A stretch of 39,537 nucleotides of DNA from Acidobacteriota bacterium (lineage in GTDB: Bacteria; Acidobacteriota; Terriglobia; Terriglobales; Acidobacteriaceae), in contig JAGWRX010000078.1 of NCBI GenBank assembly GCA_028876395.1, positions 1 to 39,537 of the forward strand, read 5' to 3'. Below are positions 1 to 9,000 of this stretch, piece after piece; position 1 is the stretch's first letter, and each line of letters starts with the position of its first letter. Both the position numbers and the translations under genes were made by a program. The notes below the pieces were generated by a model, which was given only the letters and a program-made list of their open reading frames with translations, had not been told where the DNA came from and made no database searches.

Positions 1-2
1 CC

Positions 3-1505
3 AACTACATCCTGATGGATTACGGCACCGGCGCGATTATGAGCGTGCCCGGACACGATGAGCGTGACTTCGAGTTTGCCACGAAGTACGCAATTGATAT
101 TCGCCGCGTGGTTGCGCCGAACAGCGCGAACGCAGAAGAGCCACCGTTGCCATTTACCTCGGAAGACGGCGTGCTGGTGAACTCTGGCGCGTACAACGGG
201 CTGAGCTGCACTGCGGCGCAGAAGCAGATGCAGGATGCGGCGGCGCAAAAGGGGTTTGGCATGGCGACGGTGACCTACAGGTTGAAGGACTGGGGCGTGA
301 GCCGCCAGCGCTACTGGGGTACGCCGATTCCCATGATTCATTGCGAGCGGGATGGGCTGGTGCCCGTGCCCGATGAGCAACTGCCAGTGCTACTGCCCGA
401 GCAGATTGAGATTACACAACAAGGCGGCTCGCCCCTCGGCAGAGTGGCGGATTTTGTGAATGTGAAGTGTCCGAAGTGCGGCGGCGATGCACTGCGCGAG
501 ACGGACACGATGGACACGTTTGTCGATTCGAGCTGGTACTTCTACCGCTACACGGACGCGAAAAATACGAATCAACCCTTCGGTCCGGGAGTGGCGCAGT
601 ATTGGTTTCCCATCGACCAGTACATCGGGGGCGTGGAGCACGCGATTCTGCACCTGATCTATTCGCGCTTCTGGACCAAAGTGATGCGCGACCTGGGGCT
701 GATCACGAACGACGAGCCGGCACGCCGCCTGTTTACGCAGGGCATGGTCATCAAGGACGGCGCGAAGATGTCGAAGTCGAAGGGCAACGTGGTATCGCCC
801 GACGACATGGTGGCCCGCTACGGCGCCGACGCCACGCGCATGTATTCGCTGTTTGCGGCGCCGCCTGACCGCGATCTGGATTGGCAGGAGGACGGCGTTG
901 CGGGGGTGAGCCGCTTTCTGGGCCGCGTCTGGCGGCTGGCGACGAAGTATGCGCCGGTGGCGAAGGCGGGCCGATCAGGCTCATCAGAAGCGCGGAATGG
1001 AGCGTCCGCAAAGGTGCTTCGCAAGCTGCACCAGACAACGGCGAAAATCACGCAGGACTTTGAGGGCCGCTGGCACTTCAACACCTGCGTGGCGGCCATC
1101 ATGGAGCTTGTGAACGACCTGCAGGCGGCGGACGCGCAACTGGCCTCGGGGGAGATTTCCGCGCCGGTGGTGAGCGAACTGCTGCGCACGCTGGTTCTGC
1201 TGCTTGCGCCCTTTGCGCCTTATCTGGCGGCTGAGCTGTGGGCGGAACTGGGCGAGCAGGGCGATGTGCTGCGCGCGCCCTGGCCGGTGAGCGATCCCGA
1301 ACTGGCGAAGGAAGACGAACTGGAAATTCCTGTGCAGGTCAACGGCAAGCTGGTGACCGTGGTGCGCGTGGCTGCCGACGCGGCTCCCAAAACGATTGAG
1401 GCCGCGGCTCTCGGCGACGAAAAAGTGAAGTCACGCACGGCGGGCAAGACTGTGGCAAAGGTCATCGTGGTCCCCGGCAAGCTGGTGAACCTGGTGGTGA
1501 AGTAG
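3..1505 (+). CDS. leuS: Leucyl-tRNA synthetase, C-terminal part (5' truncated by window edge)
   Basis: Charges tRNA-Leu with leucine in the cytoplasm. The reading frame is open from the first bases of the window, so the N-terminal part (HIGH motif and first half of the editing domain) lies outside. The visible part begins in the CP1 editing domain with the family motif MDYGTGAIMSVPGHDERDF, which carries the conserved editing-site aspartate region. It continues with the catalytic core (DWGVSRQRYWGTPIP, then a CPKCGG zinc-like pair), the KMSKS signature (KMSKSKGN, near base 768) and the anticodon-binding helical domain. The end, with IPVQVNGKLV, matches the usual bacterial LeuS C-terminal domain. 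The stop codon is followed after one base by the ATG of the next gene, suggesting co-transcription and translational coupling. Identification is secure from the motifs. Confidence 0.97.
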   Translation, partial: NYILMDYGTGAIMSVPGHDERDFEFATKYAIDIRRVVAPNSANAEEPPLPFTSEDGVLVNSGAYNGLSCTAAQKQMQDAAAQKGFGMATVTYRLKDWGVSRQRYWGTPIPMIHCERDGLVPVPDEQLPVLLPEQIEITQQGGSPLGRVADFVNVKCPKCGGDALRETDTMDTFVDSSWYFYRYTDAKNTNQPFGPGVAQYWFPIDQYIGGVEHAILHLIYSRFWTKVMRDLGLITNDEPARRLFTQGMVIKDGAKMSKSKGNVVSPDDMVARYGADATRMYSLFAAPPDRDLDWQEDGVAGVSRFLGRVWRLATKYAPVAKAGRSGSSEARNGASAKVLRKLHQTTAKITQDFEGRWHFNTCVAAIMELVNDLQAADAQLASGEISAPVVSELLRTLVLLLAPFAPYLAAELWAELGEQGDVLRAPWPVSDPELAKEDELEIPVQVNGKLVTVVRVAADAAPKTIEAAALGDEKVKSRTAGKTVAKVIVVPGKLVNLVVK

Positions 1506-1506
1506 G

Positions 1507-2409
1507 ATGGCGCAGCCCGTGCGTGGCACACAGACGCTGGTGGATCAGATGGGCTGGGTCTTCCGGCGACCGCTGCTCATCGTCATGGAAATCGGCTGGC
1601 GATGGCTCTTCGGCGTGCCGTTTCTTGTTGTCTGCCGAGGGCAGGCCCGGATGGTTCTTGCGGCGCTTCCGGCGGAGTCTACCGGGCTGACGAGCATCGA
1701 CTTTCAGAATCCCTGGGTAGCGGCGGTGCAGCTCAGCAACGCGTGGGCTCGTTACCTGCCGCATATTGCCGCAATTTTTTATTGGCTGGCGCCCGTGGCG
1801 GCGCTGGCCTGGGTTCTGGCCTCCGGAGTGGGACGCAGTCTCGTTCTCAGGCGTCTCGAAGGCGGCGTCCGCTTCCGGCCGCTTGCGATGATTGTGCTGC
1901 AGGCTGCGTGGCTTGTGCTGTTTGCCCTCATCTTTTGGGGTTGGTTTCGCGCGCTGGGATGGGTTGCCGCAACACACATCGTTGCAGGCTCGGAGCCAGC
2001 CCTGGTCGGCTTCTCCATCTGGACCATCTTTCTCTCGCTTGGTTTCTTTACCCTGTGGGCTCTGGTCAGCTGGCCCGTCAGCGTCGCGCCCCTGCTGATG
2101 CTGCTTGAAGATATTTCCCCGGCGGCGGCTCTGGTTCGCAGCCTGAAACTTGGAAAAGCTTTCACCGGCAAGCTGATGGAAATCAACCTTGTGATGGGCA
2201 TCGTCAAGCTGGCTCTGGTCGTGCTGGCCATGGTGCTGTCCGCCGCGCCGCTGCCCTTCAGCGATCAGCTGGGGCCGGATGCGATGCATGCAGTGTGGGC
2301 CGGCGCGGTCGTCTTCTTCCTGGTTGCCAACGACTATTTTCAGGTGGTGCGGCTGAAGAGCTTCATCGAGTTCCGGCGCACATTTGGCGGCGGAGAGCCT
2401 GCCGGATAG
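1507..2409 (+). CDS. Polytopic membrane protein of unknown function
   Basis: A 300-residue protein that I do not recognise as a named family. It is very hydrophobic, with about five to six likely membrane segments: around residues 28-42 (IGWRWLFGVPFLVV), 84-106, 125-147, 164-188, 222-244 and 260-275. No catalytic motif or signal peptide stands out. The ATG sits one base after the leuS stop codon with no room for its own promoter, so it is probably translated by coupling to leuS. Its stop is only four bases from the stop of the convergent MCE gene. Base composition matches its neighbours. Its function cannot be read from sequence; linkage to leuS is probably only transcriptional. Confidence 0.85.
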   Translation: MAQPVRGTQTLVDQMGWVFRRPLLIVMEIGWRWLFGVPFLVVCRGQARMVLAALPAESTGLTSIDFQNPWVAAVQLSNAWARYLPHIAAIFYWLAPVAALAWVLASGVGRSLVLRRLEGGVRFRPLAMIVLQAAWLVLFALIFWGWFRALGWVAATHIVAGSEPALVGFSIWTIFLSLGFFTLWALVSWPVSVAPLLMLLEDISPAAALVRSLKLGKAFTGKLMEINLVMGIVKLALVVLAMVLSAAPLPFSDQLGPDAMHAVWAGAVVFFLVANDYFQVVRLKSFIEFRRTFGGGEPAG

Positions 2410-2413
2410 CGCC

Positions 2414-3490
2414 CTAAAAGATTCTCAGCCGGATGACGAGGTACTTCTTGGGATTTTCGCGCATGCCCTTGATCAGCTGTTGCGCCTCATCCATGGTCTG
2501 GTCGGAGTGGTCGTAGAGGGCGCGATTCTGCACCAGTTGTCCGAGCGTGCCCTTGCCCTGATCGATGCCGGTGAGGATGCTGTCCAGCCGGGTAATGGTG
2601 TCGTCGAGCTTTTGCGCGAAGGCGGGATCCTTGCTCAGTTTGCCCAGCGCGCCCTTGCCCTGATTAATCCCCGCCATCAACTCATTCATGTTGGCCACGG
2701 CGGAATTCAGGTTGTTGTAGAGAGCGTCGTCGCGCAGCAGCTTGCCAGCGCTGCCCTTGCCCTCATCCAGCGAGGAGGCAATGTGGTCCAGTTTGTCTAC
2801 GGTCGAGTTGGCGTGAGTGTAGAGGGTGTCGTCAGTGACCAGCTTGCCCAGGGTGCCCTGGCCCTGGCTGATGGCGCCCGTGATCTTGTCCAGGTTATCG
2901 GCCACGCGAGTCAGCTTGCGATAGAAGGTGGGATCGTTGATGAATGCGCCCATGCTGCCGCGCTTCGAATTCAGAGTGTCCACCAGCGTTCCCAGCTTGC
3001 GCATCAGCGTGTCGACCTGCTCAATCGATACCTGGCTGGTGCGGATCACGTCCTGGATGGTGGGCGAGCCGGTTGCCTTAAGCTCATTGCCGTCAACCGG
3101 ATGTGGCCCTTTTGCCTGGCTGGAGTCGATGTCCACATAGCTGTCGCCAAGCACGCCAGCCTGGGTAATTGCGGTGGTGGAGTCGGTGTGCAGGTCCTCA
3201 AGATAGTTGGTTCCCACCCGCATCGTCACTTCCACGGGGTTGGGGTTGCGCTCAGGGACGACACGAATGCGGATGACGTTGCCGATGGTCACGCCCTCCA
3301 GGGTGACGGGCGCGCCCTTCTTCAGTCCGGAGGCGTTCTCAAAGTATGTGCGCAGGACCAGCTTGCGGGCCAGCAGTCCGCCGGAGGAGGCTGACATCAG
3401 AAAGATGAGAAACACCAGAACGGCCATAGCCGCCAGGACCAATGCGCCAACTCTCAGCTGTGACCACTGAATCTCTTTGCGGCTTGGCAC
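2414..3490 (-). CDS. MCE/MlaD-family protein with five C-terminal glycine-rich repeats
   Basis: Probable periplasmic lipid-binding subunit of an Mla-like ABC lipid transport system, anchored in the inner membrane. Residues 15-36 form a single membrane anchor (VGALVLAAMAVLVFLIFLM). Residues 45-125 are the MCE domain (YFENASGLKKGAPVTLEGVTIGNV, then AGVLGDSYVDI). The rest is a helical region holding five copies of a motif like GTLGKLVTDDTLY, beginning at residues 178, 212, 246, 280 and 314, that is an exact period of 34 residues. It ends with ENPKKYLVIRLRIF, an ending known from MlaD-like proteins outside Proteobacteria. The start is a GTG preceded by AAGGGGA. The expected partners (MlaE permease, MlaF ATPase) are not adjacent. 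Family assignment is firm; the cargo is unknown. Confidence 0.92.
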   Translation of the reverse strand: MPSRKEIQWSQLRVGALVLAAMAVLVFLIFLMSASSGGLLARKLVLRTYFENASGLKKGAPVTLEGVTIGNVIRIRVVPERNPNPVEVTMRVGTNYLEDLHTDSTTAITQAGVLGDSYVDIDSSQAKGPHPVDGNELKATGSPTIQDVIRTSQVSIEQVDTLMRKLGTLVDTLNSKRGSMGAFINDPTFYRKLTRVADNLDKITGAISQGQGTLGKLVTDDTLYTHANSTVDKLDHIASSLDEGKGSAGKLLRDDALYNNLNSAVANMNELMAGINQGKGALGKLSKDPAFAQKLDDTITRLDSILTGIDQGKGTLGQLVQNRALYDHSDQTMDEAQQLIKGMRENPKKYLVIRLRIF

Positions 3491-3666
3491 GGCATTCCCC
3501 TTGCAGCGGTGTACCGGTTGGTTTACCTCAACGCCTTGAGAATAGCAGAAAGGGCAGGGGTTACCGAGCGGTTTCCCTGTGTCGATGGACTTACCGGAGT
3601 CGTACTGCGGTCGCTTCTTTCACAGATGCGCAGGCACGAGCTGGCCGGTGGAAGTGTGGAATGCAA

Positions 3667-3690
3667 AAGCCATCCGATGGCAGGTGGCTT
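3667..3690 (-). terminator. Possible intrinsic terminator downstream of acpS
   Basis: Read on the minus strand, AAGCCA and TGGCTT pair around a 12-base loop that can fold further (GCCAT/ATGGC), followed by a short T run. It lies 24 bases beyond the acpS stop, the right place for a terminator, but the T tract is short. It could act partly or not at all. Confidence 0.4.
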
Positions 3691-3713
3691 AATTCAAGGC
3701 AGTTACCGGGCGG

Positions 3714-4097
3714 CTAGCGGCCATCTTCGAGCACCACGCTGGCCATGGCCAGATCGGCAGAGTGAGTGATGGAGAGCGCAGCGTGCTCCACGCCCAGGTG
3801 GGCGGCAATCTCGCGGGCGCGTCCGTAAAAGCGGAGCGTGGGCCTTTCGCCGCGCTCACGAACCACCTCGATCTCCAGCCAGTTCACCCCGCGTGCGATG
3901 CCCGTTCCGAGCGCCTTGGCGGCGGCCTCCTTGGCCGCAAAGCGCGCGGCCAGGCTCTCGGCGGCTTTGCGCTTGCGCAGGCAGAACGCCTGCTCCGCGG
4001 GCGTATACACGCGGTCAAGAAATCGTTGCCCGTAGCGATCCAGAGACTGCTGGATACGTGCAATTTCAATCAAATCAATGCCGCTTCCGACGATCAT
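3714..4097 (-). CDS. acpS: Holo-[acyl-carrier-protein] synthase
   Basis: Transfers 4'-phosphopantetheine from CoA to the serine of apo-acyl carrier protein, activating it for fatty acid synthesis; cytoplasmic, usually a trimer. The 127-residue length is normal for AcpS. The N-terminal GSGIDLIEIARI carries the magnesium-binding aspartate, and RFAAKEAAAKALGTGI carries the conserved glutamate-lysine pair of the active site. ALSITHSADLAMA near the C-terminus is the usual last block. The ATG at 4097 gives exactly the expected N-terminus. It appears to be transcribed alone, with about 220 bases before the MCE gene on the same strand. Confidence 0.96.
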   Translation of the reverse strand: MIVGSGIDLIEIARIQQSLDRYGQRFLDRVYTPAEQAFCLRKRKAAESLAARFAAKEAAAKALGTGIARGVNWLEIEVVRERGERPTLRFYGRAREIAAHLGVEHAALSITHSADLAMASVVLEDGR

Positions 4098-4219
4098 TCT
4101 GTCTATGAAGCTACATCATTTGCGCCCGCTTGTAAGCGAAGCATGTATCAAGGGCAGGCAGCGCCGTTTGACTCCTGCACATTTTTCAAGCTCTCGCGCT
4201 GCGCTCCGATAAGTCCACT

Positions 4220-4627
4220 GTGAGACAGGCTTCCAGCACAAACCGCGATGAAGTGCAGGCTGGCGCGGTTCCGTGGGCCATGGAATTGCGGGCGCTCTCA
4301 GTGGACGAGCCCGGCCATCTGGTTCAAACGCTCACTGGGGCGATTCTGGGATGTGGCGGCTGGGTTCTGAGTCGCGGGGCCAGCGATACCGGCGCGGTGA
4401 GCCTGTTGTTCGAGTTTGAGCGCCGGGCCTGCATGGACATTTACAGCGTTCTGATCGGCGCGGGACTCGAACTGAGCCAGAACGGCCACATCCGGCTGAC
4501 CGAACTGTGCAAGTGTACCCGCCTCCATCCACAGGAGTGCGGCGAGGAGATCGCCAGCATCGACCTCGAGATCCAAACCTTCGCGGTTGAGGTGGCAGAT
4601 GGCTCTCACGCTCCCCAGCCGGTGTAG
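4220..4627 (+). CDS. Small conserved-looking hypothetical protein
   Basis: A protein of up to 135 residues that I cannot name. It has a mixed alpha/beta pattern (LVQTLTGAILGCGGWVLSRG, then AVSLLFEFERRACMDIYSVLIGAGLEL) suggestive of a small globular ACT- or ferredoxin-like fold, which is only an impression. There is no signal peptide or membrane segment. Two cysteines lie close together (CKCTRLHPQEC). The GTG at 4220 is the first start available and lacks a clear ribosome site; an in-frame ATG at 4280 is an alternative. It is preferred over the opposite-strand frame because its residue pattern looks like folded protein. It is transcribed towards the nuclease gene, with 41 bases between the stops. 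Confidence 0.6.
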   Translation: MRQASSTNRDEVQAGAVPWAMELRALSVDEPGHLVQTLTGAILGCGGWVLSRGASDTGAVSLLFEFERRACMDIYSVLIGAGLELSQNGHIRLTELCKCTRLHPQECGEEIASIDLEIQTFAVEVADGSHAPQPV

Positions 4628-4668
4628 AAGGGCTGGTGCGCTGTAAGCGCCGCGCCAGGAGGCGAACT

Positions 4669-5592
4669 CTACTTGCCGGCGTAGGGGTCTGGAACGTATC
4701 GCCCGCTCTCGATCCATGCGGAGTAGATCATGTCGCGCAACATGCCGGCTCCGGCGGCCAGCCGCGCGGCGGCGAAGTCCCGCGACTCGGCCGACCCGGC
4801 ACCCACGAAGCCCCCAGCCTTTTCCAGTTGATACACCTCGTCCACGTACGTGGCGGAGTGGCGCAGGTACGCCACATAAGCGTCAAAGATGTCCCCCTGG
4901 ATGGGTTGGAGCGGTGCCATCCGGGCCTGCACGTCGGGCATGTGGATGTTCGCGTCGACAAATGTCCCCTCGAATTGCCAGTGAATCTGGCGGGAGGTGG
5001 TGTAGCCGTGCGGGTTAGGGCCAACCCAGCCGTTGTACTGGATGGTCGTGTGGAGGGGCTGGGAGCCGTCGCCGACATAGTGGCCCAGCCAGCCGGCGTA
5101 GAAAACAGCAGCCTGTTCCACGGGGCGGGTATCCTGGTTGGCCGCGGCCAGGTGGCGATACTCGCGCAGGGCGGCCTTGAGCCGCTCCCACACTTCGGTG
5201 GTCTGCCAGGGCTGCAGGCCGATCTTGTCCGGATTTTCGCCGGCAGCGAAGACTTTGGCCTCAAAGACGAGGCGGCGGTGCGGCAGGGGCCCGAGCGCGT
5301 CGGCCAGCTCGAGGTCGATGAAGTGCTCGGGGGCCTGCGCCGCGTTCAGTTCCGGCTCGGCTGGCGAGCGCCAGCGGTCCGGCTCGGGGCCAAGATATTC
5401 AATTTCATTTAGCGCCGCCTCCGAGCGCAGAAAAGAGGGCACATCCGCGGGCAGGCTGCTGACGGCCAGCCGGTTGATCATGCGATGGCCTTCATTGCCC
5501 CAGGCACGGGCTGCAGGCGGCTGGAGCAAAAAGCATGTCAGGACGAAAAGGGCTGCTGCGCCCGGGCGGGACGGCAAACAGAGGCAGGACAT
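4669..5592 (-). CDS. Exported S1/P1-type zinc nuclease
   Basis: Likely a secreted or periplasmic zinc-dependent nuclease of the S1/P1 family (fold shared with zinc phospholipase C), cutting single-stranded DNA or RNA and releasing nucleotides. Residues 1-30 look like a Sec signal peptide ending AARA. The mature protein would then begin with Trp31, the N-terminal tryptophan whose amino group binds zinc in this family (WGNEGHRM, with His36). Further ligands fit: Asp72, His90 (EHFIDLE), His171 and Asp175 in LGHYVGDGSQPLH, and His204 (QIHWQFEG). At 307 residues the length is normal. The ATG at 5592 has only a weak ribosome site. Substrate is inferred from family. Confidence 0.9.
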   Translation of the reverse strand: MSCLCLPSRPGAAALFVLTCFLLQPPAARAWGNEGHRMINRLAVSSLPADVPSFLRSEAALNEIEYLGPEPDRWRSPAEPELNAAQAPEHFIDLELADALGPLPHRRLVFEAKVFAAGENPDKIGLQPWQTTEVWERLKAALREYRHLAAANQDTRPVEQAAVFYAGWLGHYVGDGSQPLHTTIQYNGWVGPNPHGYTTSRQIHWQFEGTFVDANIHMPDVQARMAPLQPIQGDIFDAYVAYLRHSATYVDEVYQLEKAGGFVGAGSAESRDFAAARLAAGAGMLRDMIYSAWIESGRYVPDPYAGK

Positions 5593-6047
5593 GGTGTCAG
5601 TATACGGTTGCGCTGGACGAGCCAGGCTGCCAGAGCACGCCGATCCGGTCTGCCGGGAACGGGGCCTGGGTGCTGCTCGGGAAGCCGGGCGGGCCGGCGT
5701 GGTGCCGTTCAGGGTTCAACGTTGTATTTTCCCTGCAAGATACGCGCCCAAATGACCCCCGTGTGTGGCACGATAAGCTGTGCAGAGCCCTGCGCGTACA
5801 ACGCCACCGGCTGCGGGGGCCTCCGCGGGACAGCGGAGCCAGGTGTACCCCGGTGGATGTATCCTCGCAGGATGGTGTTCTGGCTTTGAAGAGCGCCGCT
5901 CATTCCTTTTCTGCAACTTGACACTTCAGCGCGTATGCTGGAAGTCCAATATGTGCGACTAATCTGGAGCGGCGAGGATGCGGCTCCCAGGTACAGGGAA
6001 TCGAGAAGACGGCTGCGGTCATACGAAGGCGGGAGATCGGCAAAGGG
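5593..6047. other. Intergenic region between divergent nuclease and kinase genes
   Basis: About 455 bases separate two divergently transcribed genes, so promoters for both should lie here. I see no convincing open frame or RNA. A TTGACA at 5918 has no good -10 box at normal spacing. A TGGCACGATAAGCTGTGCA word near 5766 resembles a sigma-54 site but its GG-GC spacing is wrong. A GGGAG at 6031 is the likely ribosome site of the kinase. Confidence 0.5.
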
Positions 6048-9000
6048 ATGGAGACGAGCGGAGCCCGACAACTGAAAAAAGCGGCGCGCAGCACGTCTCC
6101 CTCCACGTGGTCTGCGCTGGCTGTGCTCGCCCTTGCGATGGCCGCAGGCGGGATCACGGCGCGCCTGGAAGCGGGCCCGCGGTTCGACTGGCTGCTGCTG
6201 ATGACCGCCATGGGCCTGACTGCGGCTGTGGCGATGCGGCTGCTGGCCGACAACGCCGCAGAGCGCGAGGCCGCGGCCCGGTATCAAGGCGACCCGCTGC
6301 GCGACCTGCTGGATTCGGCGGGCTCCGTGATTGTATCCATTGGCATGGACGGCCGTCTGGCCTATGTGAATCCCGCGGCCGAAAGAATATTGGGCTACTA
6401 TGCCGCTGAACTGGTGAGCCAGTCGAGCACCACGGATCTTCTGGCGCCGGGCGAGCTCGAGCGCCTGACTGCGGAATTGCAGAAGCTGTGCGGAATTCAA
6501 AAGCCTGCCGAGCAAGGCTCCTCCAGCACGATCGAGACCTTCCAGGAGATTGTCCGCGCGCTCCCACCGAGCCAGATTCCCGGCATCGAAACGCAACTGC
6601 TGCGCAAGGATGGTGCGTTGCTGCCGGTCCGGTTGAATATCTCTGCGTTGCGTAACAGCTTGGGTGAACCGACCGGGCTGGTCCTAGTGGCTCAGGACCA
6701 GAGCACGGACACGCGCAAGGATCTGCTGAAACGTGATCCGCAGGACCGCTACCGCGACGTGTTCGAAAACTCCACAGAGATGATTGCCACGCTGGACCTG
6801 ACGGGCAGGTTCATGTACGTGAACCCGGCATGGAAACAATGCTTCCAGCAGGATCATGGCGCGCCGGTCGAGCACGAATTCTTTGACGAGGCGTTCGGCG
6901 CGGGCAGCCGCGCCGAGGCCGCCGCGCTGCTGAATCGCGTTCTGGATGGCGAGACGATCGACCGCGCCCCCATGCGCAATGAAACCACAGACGGCCACCT
7001 GCAGGAGCTCGAATTGAGCCTGCACCAGCGGCGCAGGGCGGGGAAGCCCCTGGCCGTGCAATGCCTGGTGCGCGATGTAACGCAGCAGAAACAGCGGGAA
7101 CACCGCCTGGCGCTGCAACTACTGGTGAGCCAGATCGTGGGCGAAAACGTGTCGGCCGATATGGCGGCCATGCGCGTTCTGGAGGCTTTGTGCGTTTCGC
7201 AGGGCTGGGATATGGCCGTCAAGTGGGATGTAAATCCCGAGGAGAATCGGCTGGAATTCAGCACGGCGTGGGGTCTGCCCGGAGCGGAGATCGAGGCATT
7301 CATCCAGGAGAGCATGGGAGTGACGCTCGAAGCCGGCGAAGCCCTGCCGGGGCGGGCTCTGGAGGACGGCCACCTGGTGTGGGTTACGGAGCTGGCCGCC
7401 GAACGCAACCATCCGCGCGTGAAGGCAGCCGTGCGGCACAAGATGGTTTCGGGCTGGGCCGCGCCGGTTCAGGTGGGCAATTCCGTACTGGCCGTTCTGG
7501 AGTTCTATTGCCACTTCAAGCTGCGCGAGGACAGCGAGATGAAGGCGGCGATGGAGACGGTGGCGGCGTCTCTTGGTCAGATGCTGGCCCGGGCTCGCGA
7601 GCGGGAACGCGCGGATGAGCTGAGCCGTCAGCAGAAGATCTTGCTGCACTCCGTGGCCGACGGCATATGCGGCATCGACCGCAACGGGCTGGTGCGTTTT
7701 GCCAATCCCGCGGCGACCCGGCTTCTGGGCGCGCCGGCGGCGGGCCTGATTGGCAAGACGGTGCATGAAATCCTGCATGGCGCGGCACTAAGAGACAAGA
7801 AATGCGCCGCCGACTGCGCATTGAAACGCGCCACGACACAGCGCGTACCGGCGACGGGCGAGGACACAATCTATCGCGCCAACGGATCGAGTTTCCCCGC
7901 CGAATACTTTCTTAATCCGATGATCGATCAGGGCCGCTATTCGGGCTCGGTTTTGAGTTTTCGCGATATCAGCCAGCGCTACACGCTGGACCGCCTCAAG
8001 GATGAGTTTGTTTCAACTGTGAGCCATGAGCTGCGCACGCCGCTCACTTCCATCCGTGGCGCGCTGGGCCTGCTTACGTCCGGCATTCTGGGCAGCATCA
8101 GCGACAAGGCTTCAAACCTGCTGCGCATCGCCCTCACCAACTCTGACCGGCTGGTGCGGCTGATCAACGACATTCTCGATCTGGAGCGCGCCCAGAGCGG
8201 ACGCGAGCCTCTCGTGTTTCGCTCAGTGCAGATGGCTGATCTGGTTCGGCAGGCCATAGATGGCATGCAGCTGGTCGCGGAACAGGCAGGCGTGCTGCTG
8301 ATCCACGACAAGACGCAGGTTGAAATTACGGCGGACGCCGACCGGCTGCTGCAGGTGCTCACCAATCTGCTGTCGAATGCGATCAAGTTTTCGCCGCGCA
8401 ACTCGGCCGTATCGGTGATGCTCAGGCCCGGCTCAAGTGGCGTAACGCTGTCCGTCATCGACCAGGGCCGCGGCATTCCGGCCGACAAGCTGGAGGCTGT
8501 CTTCGGGCGCTTCCAGCAGGTGGATGCCTCGGATTCGCGGCAGAAGGGCGGCAGCGGACTGGGCCTGGCCATTTGCCGCGCGATGGTCATGCAGCACAAC
8601 GGGCGCATCTGGGCGGAGCGCAACCCCATGCGCGGCTCAACGTTTCGCGTCTTTTTGCCCTACCACCCGGCCGCAGCGGCCAAGCGCAAGAGCATCAGTC
8701 CGCAAACGACCGGCCAGGGCGTGGTCCTGCTGGCCAGCGCAAACGGCGCCACCCGGCCCCTCATCGGCGCGCAGCTGGCCGATTACGGCTATCGCATCCT
8801 GGAGACAGACACAGTGGAGCAGACCCTGGTAGCGGCGCACGACGGGGTCGAAGCCATCATTCTGGACACGACGGCCGATGGCATGAATGGCTGGGAGATC
8901 TTGCCTCAGCTGCGGAGAAGCAGCCCTGAAGCGCACACCCCCGTCGTACTGTTGAGTCTGGATACCCAGCAGGGCCCCGCGGAGTTGCCCAAGGACGGCG

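Noticed and set aside
2384-3394. Long plus-strand frame (336 codons) opposite the MCE gene
   Set aside because: It mirrors the repeats of the minus-strand gene; the minus strand gives a clear MCE protein with a ribosome site.
4298-4717. 139-codon minus-strand frame opposite the small hypothetical gene
   Set aside because: It overlaps the end of the nuclease gene, and its residue pattern is less protein-like than the plus-strand frame.
5766-5784. Sigma-54-like TGGCACGATAAGCTGTGCA upstream of the kinase
   Set aside because: The GG and GC elements are 10 or 15 bases apart instead of 12.
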